From contig JAUWLI010000041.1 in NCBI GenBank assembly GCA_030613765.1, positions 1 to 12,929 of the forward strand: 12,929 bases of DNA, written 5' to 3'. The notes under the pieces are model-generated. The model had not been told where the DNA came from. It did no database searches and saw only the letters and a list, made by a program, of their open reading frames with translations. Below are positions 1-8,056 of this stretch, one piece after another; the first letter of the stretch is position 1, and every line of letters begins with the position of its first letter. Source of the stretch: Phycisphaerae bacterium. GTDB lineage: Bacteria; Planctomycetota; Phycisphaerae; Sedimentisphaerales; SG8-4. The translations under genes were made by a program, and so were the position numbers.

Positions 1-563
1 TGCCCAAAAACGTCGCCTGCATCTTAATGCTCGTTCTTTCGATGGTGATTCTTTTCTTTTGCCTCTACTTCATCGTCAAATTTATGAAATCGCTGGTCGT
101 CAAGAGGGTGGAAGCGGTATTGGATGATGTTCTAAGGAAAAATGCGATGATAGGCATTATGGCAGGGGTAGTTTTTACCACTATAGTGCAGAGCAGTTCG
201 GTGACTACTTCACTGTTAGTGCCTTTGGTGGCATCGGGCGTCATTACTATGGAGGTAGCCTTTCCGATAACGATTGGAGCTAACATTGGGACAACCGGAA
301 CGGCTATTCTCGCTTCGTTTGCTTCCGCTGCCGCGACAGGAAACGTCTCAGCTATTGTAATTGCATTTGTTCATTTTCTGTTCAATTTGACGGGCGCAGT
401 ATTTATTTTTCCGATAAAGATTTTTAGAAGGGTGCCAATAAGCCTGGCCAAGTCGTTAGGAGATTTGGCACACCGCAAGCGCGGATATGCAATTGCTTAT
501 GTATTGGGATTATTTTTTATCGTTCCTTCATTATTGATTATAATCTCAAGATATCTAAAATAA
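1..563 (+). CDS. Na+/phosphate cotransporter family protein (3' part)
   Basis: This is the C-terminal part of an inner-membrane Na+/Pi symporter (NptA/PF02690 family). The reading frame is open from base 3 at the window edge, so the start lies outside; the first internal Met is at 27. The family signature is visible: a QSSS motif encoded at 189-200 followed by TTSLLVPL, and a GANIGTTGTA motif shortly after. In this family the QSSS repeat lines the substrate and Na+ pathway. Several hydrophobic segments are clear (about codons 1-20, 45-75, 95-115 and 155-175 counted from Met27), and the protein ends in a short basic tail, so the transport domain finishes here. It carries no fused PhoU domain; instead a separate PhoU gene follows 13 nt downstream, which supports a phosphate role. 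The exact substrate is inferred from the family. Confidence 0.85.
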   Translation, partial: PKNVACILMLVLSMVILFFCLYFIVKFMKSLVVKRVEAVLDDVLRKNAMIGIMAGVVFTTIVQSSSVTTSLLVPLVASGVITMEVAFPITIGANIGTTGTAILASFASAAATGNVSAIVIAFVHFLFNLTGAVFIFPIKIFRRVPISLAKSLGDLAHRKRGYAIAYVLGLFFIVPSLLIIISRYLK

Positions 564-576
564 AGGAGATATGAGA

Positions 577-1251
577 ATGTTCAAGAATCTTTTAAGTTTC
601 TGGAAAGGCAAAGACTTCCTGGCTCAGGTTTTCGATGAGTTCAAAGATATGCTGGATGATACCAAACTTATGTACGAGATGGTTTGCAGCACACTTTTGG
701 ACAACGCGGAAGATCCGGATTTGAAAAAGAAAATCTATGAGATAGATGACAAAGTAAACAACCTGGAAAAGAAGATACGTACGAGGATAATAGAGCATCT
801 ATCTCTTCAGCCGACCGTAGATGTAAATGCCTGTTTGCTGCTTATGAGCGTTGTAAAAGACGCCGAGCGTTTAGGCGATTATTGCAAGAACCTTTATGAG
901 GTGACCGAGATTGTAGAAAAGCCCATGGATAGAGCACTCTTTTCGCAGTATTTTAACGGTCTTGACAAGGATATTCTGGAACTGTTTGAGCGTACTAAAG
1001 AGGCCTTTATTGAAGCAGACGAGAGTAAAGCTGAAGCATCGTGGGATTATGAACATAGGATAGCAATTCAATGCGACCGCATTCTCAAGGAAATCGCAAA
1101 GAGCAGCCTGTCGGTTAACGAGGCAGTGTGCTTTGCCTTGATAGCGAGGCATTTTAAACGAATAGTGGCGCATTTGACAAATATAGCGACCTCTGTGATC
1201 CTGCCGCTGAGCGAACTTGACTATTTTGATGAAAGAAGGGCTCGTGAATAA
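577..1251 (+). CDS. PhoU-domain protein
   Basis: This is a 224-residue, all-helical protein of the PhoU family, cytoplasmic regulators of phosphate uptake that act on Pst or Na+/Pi transporters. The first helical repeat holds the family motif DAERLGD (about residues 95-101), whose acidic residues bind metal in PhoU structures. The equivalent position in the second repeat (RHFKRIVAHLTNI, about 191-203) has Lys and His where Glu and Asp are usual, so the second metal site looks degenerate. Start choice: an AAGGAG Shine-Dalgarno ends at 568, which is 8 nt before the ATG at 577 but only 2 nt before an in-frame ATG at 571, so 577 is preferred. It lies directly downstream of the Na+/Pi symporter gene and is probably co-transcribed with it, so it most likely controls that symporter. 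Confidence 0.85.
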   Translation: MFKNLLSFWKGKDFLAQVFDEFKDMLDDTKLMYEMVCSTLLDNAEDPDLKKKIYEIDDKVNNLEKKIRTRIIEHLSLQPTVDVNACLLLMSVVKDAERLGDYCKNLYEVTEIVEKPMDRALFSQYFNGLDKDILELFERTKEAFIEADESKAEASWDYEHRIAIQCDRILKEIAKSSLSVNEAVCFALIARHFKRIVAHLTNIATSVILPLSELDYFDERRARE

Positions 1252-1327
1252 ACTACCTAATGAGCCGGTGTAAGCCCCAAATCTCTTTTTAGCGATTTTC
1301 TATTTGCCGATGCCGTCGGACTTGCTG

Positions 1328-2425
1328 CTATGTTTTCATTGAATCCAGTTCGAAGAAGGCAATGGGCAGGAAGATAACGACCGGCAGCCATGCCCACAAC
1401 TCCGGCATTACGTGGTCAAAGAAAACCTCAGTGGCAAGCATTTTGCAGACAAAAGTGGTTATAAAACAAGCCGTCGTCACGCCGAAGCTAATCACAATAG
1501 CAGACTTCATCGACTTTGGATCGCGACACACCAAAATCGGCAGACACACCAAAAGCATGGCCAGATTGATTATCGGCTCTGTGATACGAAAATGCTTCTG
1601 ACTGTAAAGCTGAGCCCGGTCTTTGATTTTTGTTTTTTGTGCTGCAAGAACAGCTAACTGTCGTGAACTTAACAAGGTCAGGTGTCTGGATTTACACCTT
1701 ACGGGTATATCCTTTGCCGTGATGTCACTGGTGTAAGAAGCGCGCGGCTGGGCAACCTTTCTGGGGTCTTTTTCAGTAAATAGTCCGTTAATCAAAATCC
1801 ATTTGCCGGTGTTATGAATGTCAGTCGCTCTTTCTGCTGATATTCGGCCGATTACCCGCCAGATGGGTGATTCGGGTATTTTACTTCGAATGATGATGGT
1901 CGGATTATGCAGCGTTGATGTTTTTACGTCAAATCTTTGAGAGCAAATTAGTGATCCTTTGCCGTCCATTATAAACCATACGTCATAGGATTCCTGGCCT
2001 GGAATATCATCCTGGTTGCGCACAAGCTTGTCGCTAAGCGGAGGTATTATTAATTCCTGGTCAATGACGAATAAACCCGTTAGCAATAATGCGAGAAGCA
2101 CAATCGGCGCAATCACCCGCTTCAAACTAACTCCCGAAGCCATTACCGCCACTAATTCATTGGTTCGGACCATTTTGTACAGCGAGAAAACCGCCGCAAA
2201 TACGGTTATCATTCCAGCAAAATCACGAAAGTAAAGTGTGCTGTGCAGACTATAAAAGCTCAATATATTCTTGACAATTTCCAACGTGCCAATGTCGGTT
2301 TGCTCGGTAAACTCATCGAGACTCAAGAACAAATCGATAACTATTCGCAAGCCTATCATAACGCAGAAAACAATCGCGTAGCTTATTAGAAAATTCTTTG
2401 CGATATATTTGTCCAATAACTTCAT
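1328..2425 (-). CDS. lptG: LPS export permease LptG (YjgP/YjgQ family)
   Basis: This is a 365-residue inner-membrane protein, the usual size for LptG. With LptF and the ATPase LptB it forms the ABC transporter that extracts LPS and passes it to LptC/A/D. The layout is typical: TM segments at about residues 11-30, 60-84 and 103-122, a periplasmic beta-rich domain at about 140-280, and C-terminal TM segments at about 282-300, 308-328 and 342-358. The family motif after TM2 is present (TNELVAVMASGVSLKRV, about 88-104). I start at the ATG at 2425, giving MKLLDKYIAKNF, preceded by AGCAGGG. A longer frame from a GTG at 2563 would overlap lptF and adds a polar segment with no family resemblance. It follows lptF by 71 nt. 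The LptG rather than LptF label rests on order, size and partner, so it is a little less sure than the family. Confidence 0.8.
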   Translation of the reverse strand: MKLLDKYIAKNFLISYAIVFCVMIGLRIVIDLFLSLDEFTEQTDIGTLEIVKNILSFYSLHSTLYFRDFAGMITVFAAVFSLYKMVRTNELVAVMASGVSLKRVIAPIVLLALLLTGLFVIDQELIIPPLSDKLVRNQDDIPGQESYDVWFIMDGKGSLICSQRFDVKTSTLHNPTIIIRSKIPESPIWRVIGRISAERATDIHNTGKWILINGLFTEKDPRKVAQPRASYTSDITAKDIPVRCKSRHLTLLSSRQLAVLAAQKTKIKDRAQLYSQKHFRITEPIINLAMLLVCLPILVCRDPKSMKSAIVISFGVTTACFITTFVCKMLATEVFFDHVMPELWAWLPVVIFLPIAFFELDSMKT

Positions 2426-2496
2426 AACAGCCCTGCTGTTTACATTGTTAATCGATTGTTTTCTTTTGTGCCTGCGTCCGGCATAGGTATCAATAA

Positions 2497-4116
2497 TTAA
2501 TTCTTCAGTAGTCTTCGATATAGCATTATGGCTAACAAGGACAACACCACCAGCCCTCCCCACATCAATACTATTCCCGAACCTGCGCTTGCATCGGGAT
2601 TTTTAGTGATGTTTTTTCCCATCATTATGCACACTACGAGCACCGCGGCAGGTAACGAACTTGCGCCGAAAGCACTGAGCAGATGTCCATCTCTTAAAAA
2701 GATACCCAAACCAATCCCAATCATTATCAGCGACACACAGCCTATACCGAACACCAGCCGGGAATGTATTTCGGCCTCTATTTCAGCTAAGGTATCCTGT
2801 ATTTCAGATTGAAGCTCATTTTTTAATCGGCTAAGTTTCAAACTTTGTCCTTTATGTAGTGCCGAAGACTGTGAAGCCAATTTTTTGGCATCCAGGCCAT
2901 CTTCTGTTGCGAATTTATTTGCTATGTCGCTGACATATTTTGGTATAATCAAGCCGCGAATACGAAGCCACCCCATTGCCACGCCCTCCGGGCCCTCCAC
3001 TCGCTTCCATTCAGGATTGTCGAGCTCCATTGTCAACGTTGGTGCCAGCTCATCGCCTTCGAGATGCAGCGAAGCCTTTTGGCACTCGAAAGTTCTTAGA
3101 CGTTTTTTGCTGGCCGCATCGTATTCAACTACCACAATATTGCCGGACAGCTCGATTTCTTTCCCTTCTCCCATGTTGCAACGGCTCGCGGTAAATTCGA
3201 CGAGCCTCTCAGCACTGTATAGTTTATAGAAGCCATTGGGTTCGTCTGTAATCTGGTCAGAAATATCTTCTGCTAACGACTCGGCGGTAAATTGGCTGTA
3301 AATCTCGCGAGCTAATTTTGCAATGGGATAAAACAGTGTCACATCAACATCCCTGATTTTTTTCATTTCGTCGATTTTCTTGAATTTTATATCATCACCC
3401 AGTAGCGAGCCGAACTCCATTCTCCGCGAGAATTTTCCAATACTGATCGATCTTCCGCCTTCAGCGCCAATTTGATAAGTGTTATATGCAGTTATTTGGA
3501 CTTCGTAGAATCTTAGCTGTGGATTGAAATATATTTTGGCTCTTTCGGCAGCGTAGACCGCTTTTATTTGATTGTCTTTTACTTTAGTGATAACCACGCC
3601 TGAAAGCGTATCATTTTTCGGATTGACCTGGTCAGCATAAATAATATATTGTCCTTCCGGCGGCAGTTCATAGTACCCTTTTCTCTGGATGTTACGGAAA
3701 AGTATCTGCTTGGCGTTGGCTTTAAGAGATTTTTCCGCTCGGTGTACGAAAGTCGGAACAACGTGGAAACTCAAAATCAAATTTGCAATCGCCACAATAA
3801 TCGCCAGCGCCAGGCCCGGATAAACCAGTGTGAGCAGAGATATGCCGCTTGCCCTGCAGGCATCAAGCTCATTGTCGCTTGCGAATCTTCCATAGACTAA
3901 AGCTGCGGCGAATAAAGCCGCCATCGGTAATACGAACGTCAGTACAATCGGCAGGAAATATCCCATAAGATGAACGACCTGGCCGGGGCCTACGCCGTAT
4001 TCCTGTACAGGCCGCAGTATACTGCCTAAGCTCAGGATTAGTGTCAAGGCTATGGCGGTAGGGACAAAAACTTTTAAAAGCTCCCTGAATACATATCTGT
4101 GCAGAGTAAAAACCAT
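2497..4116 (-). CDS. lptF: LPS export permease LptF (YjgP/YjgQ family), enlarged
   Basis: This is a 539-residue YjgP/YjgQ permease and the partner of LptG. Three N-terminal TM segments lie at about 16-35, 48-77 and 94-119, with the family motif NELDACRASGISLLTLV at about 82-98; three C-terminal TM segments lie at about 453-474, 480-502 and 512-533. The periplasmic part between them spans about 330 residues, against about 200 in a roughly 360-residue E. coli protein. It ends in a charged, probably helical stretch (about 415-450). It may therefore carry a larger beta-jellyroll or an extra insert. Start: the ATG at 4116 gives MVFTLHRYVFRELLKVF, a normal LptF beginning. A TTG at 4167 would add 17 residues with no support. 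There is no good Shine-Dalgarno; instead TACGAGATAC sits 5 nt upstream, identical to the sequence before hisG. Confidence 0.8.
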   Translation of the reverse strand: MVFTLHRYVFRELLKVFVPTAIALTLILSLGSILRPVQEYGVGPGQVVHLMGYFLPIVLTFVLPMAALFAAALVYGRFASDNELDACRASGISLLTLVYPGLALAIIVAIANLILSFHVVPTFVHRAEKSLKANAKQILFRNIQRKGYYELPPEGQYIIYADQVNPKNDTLSGVVITKVKDNQIKAVYAAERAKIYFNPQLRFYEVQITAYNTYQIGAEGGRSISIGKFSRRMEFGSLLGDDIKFKKIDEMKKIRDVDVTLFYPIAKLAREIYSQFTAESLAEDISDQITDEPNGFYKLYSAERLVEFTASRCNMGEGKEIELSGNIVVVEYDAASKKRLRTFECQKASLHLEGDELAPTLTMELDNPEWKRVEGPEGVAMGWLRIRGLIIPKYVSDIANKFATEDGLDAKKLASQSSALHKGQSLKLSRLKNELQSEIQDTLAEIEAEIHSRLVFGIGCVSLIMIGIGLGIFLRDGHLLSAFGASSLPAAVLVVCIMMGKNITKNPDASAGSGIVLMWGGLVVLSLLAIMLYRRLLKN

Positions 4117-4411
4117 ATCTTGTATCTCGTATTTTGTGAAGCGAATCACATAAAAGAAAATATTCAATGCGATATACGTGATATGATATTGTTTTGCAAC
4201 AAAATTTTCTGCCGGCTGTTTGTGCAGTTATTGTTGCTCATGTCCTATATTGTTGATTACAAGGTAACATAGAAGGTTTCTGCGGGGGATCCATTACGGC
4301 CGACAGGCCTGGACACAAAGTTTTGAGTATTGCCGGCGGTATTTCAAATCCCAGCTCAAGCGGTACAAATGGTCCTTCTTTAGCAGAGATTATTCGGTCA
4401 ATATTTTGGTT
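4117..4411. other. Longest gap within the minus-strand gene block
   Basis: These 295 nt separate the foldase gene from lptF. I see no strong terminator or consensus promoter. On the minus strand the frame of the upstream foldase gene stays open for 57 codons after its TAA, down to a TGA at 4238-4240. The encoded text is rich in Pro and Leu (for example VPLELGFEIPPAIL) and has no ATG preceded by a ribosome site. The opposite strand is also open through most of this stretch in one frame (for example HKVLSIAGGISNPSSSGTNG). This may be a decayed gene or chance. A separate promoter for lptFG would be expected here but cannot be pinpointed. Confidence 0.4.
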
Positions 4412-5875
4412 TTATGGTATATCCAGTGGATCGATATCCCTGATTTTGTCGGCATAAATCTCGTATGAATATTTTTCCAGGAGGTCTTTTCTGTATTTCT
4501 CCAGTGTTGTATTTCTTTGTTCCTCCATCATTTTGGATTCGATTCTTCTTTTATTATCAGCCGAGTATTCTGTAACTGTGGCCGGCTTCTTTTCCAATAT
4601 TTTTACAATGCGCCATTTGATTCCATCACGATGAAAACCCTTTGTCGGGCCCACTACTTCGTTTGGGTCTCCATTCCATAAATCCTTGAAGAATATTCCT
4701 TCGCTGTCGCGAGAGGTATGAAAAGGAATGGATTCTTTTTCCAAAGAGTATGATTTTTTAACTGCCTCGAAATCCTTGCCATTATCCAGCTCGGCCTTTG
4801 CCTTTTGGGCTGTTTTAAAATCCTGGCACCAGATTTGGCTGATCATCAGCGTATCCTGTGTTCCGAATAGTTCCTTGTTCTTGTTGAAATATTCAACTAT
4901 CTGCTCATCAGGTGCCGGCCCCTTGATATCTTTGATTTGTTCTCTCATGGCTTTGTTTAGCAGCATGTTGTCTTCGTAGTCTTTTACTTGCTTTAGTAAA
5001 TTCTCATCCTTGTCAAATCCATATGATTTTGCCTCTGCGACAAAAATGGGCATTCTCAAAGTCCTTTCTAACAATTTTTCAACACCCTGTGGCGTATGCA
5101 AATCTCTGGGCCGGCTCGGTGGAGACAATTCACACAATGCGTCGAACCAGTCCTTCAAGGTTATTTTTCCTTTATCAAACGTTGCCAGAACCATGTTTTT
5201 CTCTTCCGGCGTCAACTCGTTTTTGACCTGACTGATACGAATAAATGGTGCTTTTCGGGGCTCTTTCGGATTAAGCAACAGTCTTTGGTGGATTTGGGCG
5301 GTTTTGTAGAAATTATCGTTTTGCTTTTGAACGTGGAGTTTCTTATAGAGTTCATTGTAATATTGACCTACGAGTTCTCCACCTATTTCCCTTGCGAGCA
5401 TTGCCTTTGCGCGTTCTCTGTCCAACTTGGGATCGGATTTCATCTTTTCATCTATTTCTGAGTCTGTAATGTTTATTTTGCCTTGTACATGGTTCCCTAA
5501 CAATAAGTTTGCAAGTCTTTTTTCCCTAAATTTCTTAAGCACCGCCTGCATCGTTTCATCTTCCTGAAGGTTTTGCCTGCGAGCTTCTATCACCATCGCT
5601 TTTTCTGCTATCATTTTCATAAGCACTGATTTGGCGTCCGTTATCTCGGCACTATTTCTGAATTCATAAGGATTTGGGCGAATCTCCATCATTAGCTTTT
5701 TCTCAAGTTCCCCTTTTGTGATAGTGTAATCGCCAATTTTGGCAACGACATTGGGTTCTGTTGTCCCTTTATCGTGAGTTTTGGCTGCTTCCCGGCCCTT
5801 TTCCGTGCAGCAAATGGAAAGGATTATTATCAGTCCCAGAGAAACCAGAGCTAACTTGCAGGCAAATAATTTCAT
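4412..5875 (-). CDS. SurA/PpiC-like peptidyl-prolyl isomerase lipoprotein
   Basis: This is a 487-residue periplasmic foldase. The N-terminus has two Lys, then a hydrophobic run ending LSICC (residues 19-23). It looks like a lipoprotein signal with Cys22 or Cys23 as the lipidated residue, although Ile at -1 is unusual. A SurA N-like helical chaperone region follows: VVAKIGDYTITKGELEKKL at about 43-61, then long charged helices. A second related segment (KGKITLKDWFDAL, about 235-247) suggests an internal duplication. The parvulin-like domain lies at about 342-430 (LMISQIWCQDFKTAQKAK, then GKDFEAVKKSYS, ending WRIVKILEKKP). It is divergent, so isomerase activity is uncertain. In the family such proteins chaperone outer-membrane proteins, including LptD, which fits the lptFG genes downstream. 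The ATG at 5875 is preceded by AGGAGAG with a 10-nt gap from AGGAG. Confidence 0.8.
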   Translation of the reverse strand: MKLFACKLALVSLGLIIILSICCTEKGREAAKTHDKGTTEPNVVAKIGDYTITKGELEKKLMMEIRPNPYEFRNSAEITDAKSVLMKMIAEKAMVIEARRQNLQEDETMQAVLKKFREKRLANLLLGNHVQGKINITDSEIDEKMKSDPKLDRERAKAMLAREIGGELVGQYYNELYKKLHVQKQNDNFYKTAQIHQRLLLNPKEPRKAPFIRISQVKNELTPEEKNMVLATFDKGKITLKDWFDALCELSPPSRPRDLHTPQGVEKLLERTLRMPIFVAEAKSYGFDKDENLLKQVKDYEDNMLLNKAMREQIKDIKGPAPDEQIVEYFNKNKELFGTQDTLMISQIWCQDFKTAQKAKAELDNGKDFEAVKKSYSLEKESIPFHTSRDSEGIFFKDLWNGDPNEVVGPTKGFHRDGIKWRIVKILEKKPATVTEYSADNKRRIESKMMEEQRNTTLEKYRKDLLEKYSYEIYADKIRDIDPLDIP

Positions 5876-5928
5876 CGTATCTACTCTCCTGATTCAAATG
5901 TTTAAAGTTGTTATCTAACGATTAATTA

Positions 5929-6804
5929 TCAGTGGATGACCTTATTTAGAGGATAAGTGATTATGCCGGAGGCCCCTGCACGTTTCAGGGCCGGAACCAA
6001 CGTTCTTTCAATTTTATCTTCTATGACCACTTCTACTGCGGCATAATCAGAATCGGCCAAACTCGAAATAGTCGGGCTCTTTTCGGCAGGTAAAACTTTT
6101 AGTATCGATTCCAAGTCGGCTTTTTTTACGTTCATCTTCAAACCGACAGTGCTGCCGGCGTTGATGGCGGCGTTAAGCAGTATAGAGATATTTTCTATTT
6201 TTTCACGCTTGAATTTATCCTGCCATGCCTGCTTGTTTGCTATAAATCTTGTTGTAGATGTCAGCACGGTGTCAATAATCCGCAGATTATTTGCCCGCAG
6301 TGATGAGCCGGTCTCAGTAAGCTCTACAATCGCATCCACTAATCGAGCCTTTACCTCAGTAGAACCCCAGCTAAATTCGACTCTTACGTCAATGTTTTTA
6401 TCCGCAAAATATTTCTTCGTTACGTTAATCAGCTCAGTAGCGATTATTGTTCCCCGGAGGTCCTGAAGCTTATTAATTTTTGATTCATCAGGAACAGCCA
6501 GTACCCATTTGGTAGGTCTGCTTGTGGCTTTGCTGTATGTAAGTTCAGCAATCTCCACTACATCTGAGCCGTTTTCCATTATCCAATCGTGACCGGTAAT
6601 ACCCGCGTCGAGAGCCCCGTCTTCAACATATCTGCTCATCTCCTGTGCACGCAGACAAGTCAGCCGGATTTGCTCGTCATCTATAGTTGGGTAAAAACTT
6701 CTTTCTGAATCCGAAATGTGGAAGCCTGCTTTGCTGAAAAGCTGTATTGTCGCCTTTTGCAGGCTGCCTGTTGGAATACCTAATTTTAGCATTTCTTCTG
6801 CCAT
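5929..6804 (-). CDS. hisG: ATP phosphoribosyltransferase, long form (HisG)
   Basis: This cytoplasmic enzyme catalyses the first step of histidine synthesis, ATP + PRPP to phosphoribosyl-ATP + PPi. At 291 residues it is the long, HisZ-independent form. Visible features are LKLGIPTGSLQKAT at 6-19; LDAGITGHDW at 65-74; the PRPP-binding loop ELTETGSSLRANNL at 161-174; and a C-terminal ACT-like regulatory domain (about 212-291) with EKSPTISSL at 241-249 and GASGIITYPLNKVI at 277-290. In the family that domain binds histidine for feedback inhibition. No other his gene is present in the window, so this is a stand-alone hisG inside an unrelated block. The ATG at 6804 has no good Shine-Dalgarno; TACGAGATAC lies 5 nt upstream. 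A 17-codon frame (ATG at 6837-6839, preceded by AGGGG) overlaps the start. It contains a single His codon, so a classical his attenuator is not supported. Confidence 0.93.
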   Translation of the reverse strand: MAEEMLKLGIPTGSLQKATIQLFSKAGFHISDSERSFYPTIDDEQIRLTCLRAQEMSRYVEDGALDAGITGHDWIMENGSDVVEIAELTYSKATSRPTKWVLAVPDESKINKLQDLRGTIIATELINVTKKYFADKNIDVRVEFSWGSTEVKARLVDAIVELTETGSSLRANNLRIIDTVLTSTTRFIANKQAWQDKFKREKIENISILLNAAINAGSTVGLKMNVKKADLESILKVLPAEKSPTISSLADSDYAAVEVVIEDKIERTLVPALKRAGASGIITYPLNKVIH

Positions 6805-6898
6805 TTTTCGTATCTCGTAATTAAAACCTTGTGACTCATTCGCCCCTGCTCCTGCTTTTGCACGACAGCGCAGAAGTCAATTTTGGCGTTTTATGCTT

Positions 6899-7591
6899 TT
6901 ATTCTTGTTTAGTTCTTTTTTTCTTTTTTGTTTTGGTTGCCTTTTTTGCCTTTGCTTTGCGAACAGTTTTTTTCTTTTTCTTTGTCCTTCGTGATTTGCT
7001 CTGTCGTCGCAAAAGAACATAAAATTCGTATGCGTTTTCAGCCGAAATCTGTTTTGCTAAAAAGCCTTCTATCTGCTGTTCGTCAGCGTCAGGATCGGCC
7101 AGTTGGTTGTTTCTCAGGTATTCTATCATCCTTTTTGTGAGCGGTATGGCATGGCTTTGCAGAGACGCCAACATGCAATAATTAACCACGAAACGGCTGA
7201 TACCGTCCATTTTCTCAAGAACTTGTCTGGCCGGACGTTTGCCGATTTTCTTCAACGACTCTAAGCTGACACTGTTATATCCATCGAATACAGCTTTTAA
7301 AGCCTTTGTAAGGTTTGAAGCAATTTCCTTTGTGGCTGTTGTATCCTCGCCCAAAACTTCTAAAATTTCTTCTTCTTGCGAGACACGCAAATCGTTCAAG
7401 TCAATAAAATAATCGGCAAATCTCTTAATTGCGGATTCGGTCGCCGATCCGTTCATATTTTCGGCAACGATAGCATATACAACTGCATCCGCCGGCTCAT
7501 CATAGGTAACTTTTTTGACTTTCGGATGTTTGGCCTTCAATGAGCGGTACAACTCACGGATTTTTTTCGAATACTCTTTGCTATTTTTCAT
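6899..7591 (-). CDS. HhH/endonuclease III-fold-like protein with lysine-rich tail, catalytic residues absent
   Basis: This is a 230-residue protein of no assigned function. Residues about 28-195 resemble the HhH-GPD (endonuclease III) fold: DEPADAVVYAIVAENMNGSA (31-50) recalls the start of Nth-like proteins, and LEKMDGISRFVVNYCML (125-141) lines up with the LPGVGRKTANVV hairpin. In that alignment the catalytic Lys is Phe134 and the catalytic Asp, expected after the hairpin, falls in IPLTKRM with no acidic residue. There is no Cys cluster for an iron-sulphur centre. Residues 199-230 are almost all Lys, Arg, Thr and Ala, like histone H1 tails, which suggests nucleic-acid binding. It sits between rbfA and hisG, 44 nt after rbfA. 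The ATG at 7591 has only a weak GGGA upstream. A structural DNA- or RNA-binding role is inference; the fold call rests on motif reading only. Confidence 0.6.
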   Translation of the reverse strand: MKNSKEYSKKIRELYRSLKAKHPKVKKVTYDEPADAVVYAIVAENMNGSATESAIKRFADYFIDLNDLRVSQEEEILEVLGEDTTATKEIASNLTKALKAVFDGYNSVSLESLKKIGKRPARQVLEKMDGISRFVVNYCMLASLQSHAIPLTKRMIEYLRNNQLADPDADEQQIEGFLAKQISAENAYEFYVLLRRQSKSRRTKKKKKTVRKAKAKKATKTKKKKRTKQE

Positions 7592-7635
7592 ATCATTCCC
7601 GGGATGTAGAGATCACTGTCTCACAATGCAACTGC

Positions 7636-8010
7636 TTATGTGTCCGGGTCCTTCTTTTCCGGTTTATTAACAGCCTGGTCTATCAGTTTCATAATCTCCA
7701 TCGTTTTTTTTAAATTTTCATCTCTGTAAAGATGCAAAACGGGGCAGAATTTGCTCGACAATTTATGAGCAACCAGCGATTGTATTCGGCTCTTGGCGTG
7801 GGATATTGCGGTAAAAGTTTTATTTTGCGCGGCATCATCTTTTCCAAAAATACTAAGAAATATATCTGCATTGCGCAAATCAGGGGCCATCTCAACTCTC
7901 GTAACGCTGACAAATCCCTCAATACGTGGATCGTTAAGATGGTTGGCAATAGCATCACTAACCGTTTCTTTCACCACGCGTGACACTTTTTCCTGTCTTC
8001 TCGTCGGCAT
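7636..8010 (-). CDS. rbfA: Ribosome-binding factor A
   Basis: This is a 124-residue RbfA, a KH-like-fold factor that binds the 30S subunit during late 16S rRNA maturation. Matching features are the N-terminal helix RRQEKVSRVVKETVSDAIANHL, the DPRIEGFVSVTRVEMAPDL segment (family DPR...VTxVxxSxDL) and ADIFLSIFG. A short charged tail ends KPEKKDPDT. I choose the ATG at 8010 (MPTRRQEKV), which matches where RbfA proteins begin. A GTG at 8040 would add ten residues and lies inside an inverted repeat. It is 46 nt downstream of infB, the usual neighbour order. Usually truB would follow; here the HhH-like gene does. The 8-bp inverted repeat at 8019-8048 covers its translation-initiation region and may affect its expression. 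Confidence 0.88.
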   Translation of the reverse strand: MPTRRQEKVSRVVKETVSDAIANHLNDPRIEGFVSVTRVEMAPDLRNADIFLSIFGKDDAAQNKTFTAISHAKSRIQSLVAHKLSSKFCPVLHLYRDENLKKTMEIMKLIDQAVNKPEKKDPDT

Positions 8011-8018
8011 AATTTGCT

Positions 8019-8048
8019 CGTATCTCACTTCTGGTTTCACGAGATACG
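8019..8048. repeat. 8-bp inverted repeat upstream of rbfA
   Basis: CGTATCTC at 8019-8026 and its exact complement GAGATACG at 8041-8048 are separated by 14 nt. The structure spans the infB-rbfA gap and would fold in the mRNA just before the rbfA ATG at 8010, covering the alternative GTG at 8040. The arm GAGATAC also occurs upstream of hisG and lptF. It could be an mRNA hairpin or a protein site; the sequence does not decide. Confidence 0.6.
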
Positions 8049-8056
8049 GTTCATGA

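Noticed and set aside
1252..1327. Bidirectional terminator between the convergent PhoU-like gene and lptG
   Set aside because: Only a 4-bp stem (CCGA/TCGG) is visible, with no T-run on either strand.
2426..2563. Upstream extension of lptG to a GTG at 2563
   Set aside because: It overlaps the lptF 3' end and adds a polar stretch with no family similarity; the ATG at 2425 gives a normal LptG start.
6786..6839. 17-codon frame overlapping the hisG start as a his attenuator leader
   Set aside because: Only one His codon, and no terminator/antiterminator stems follow.
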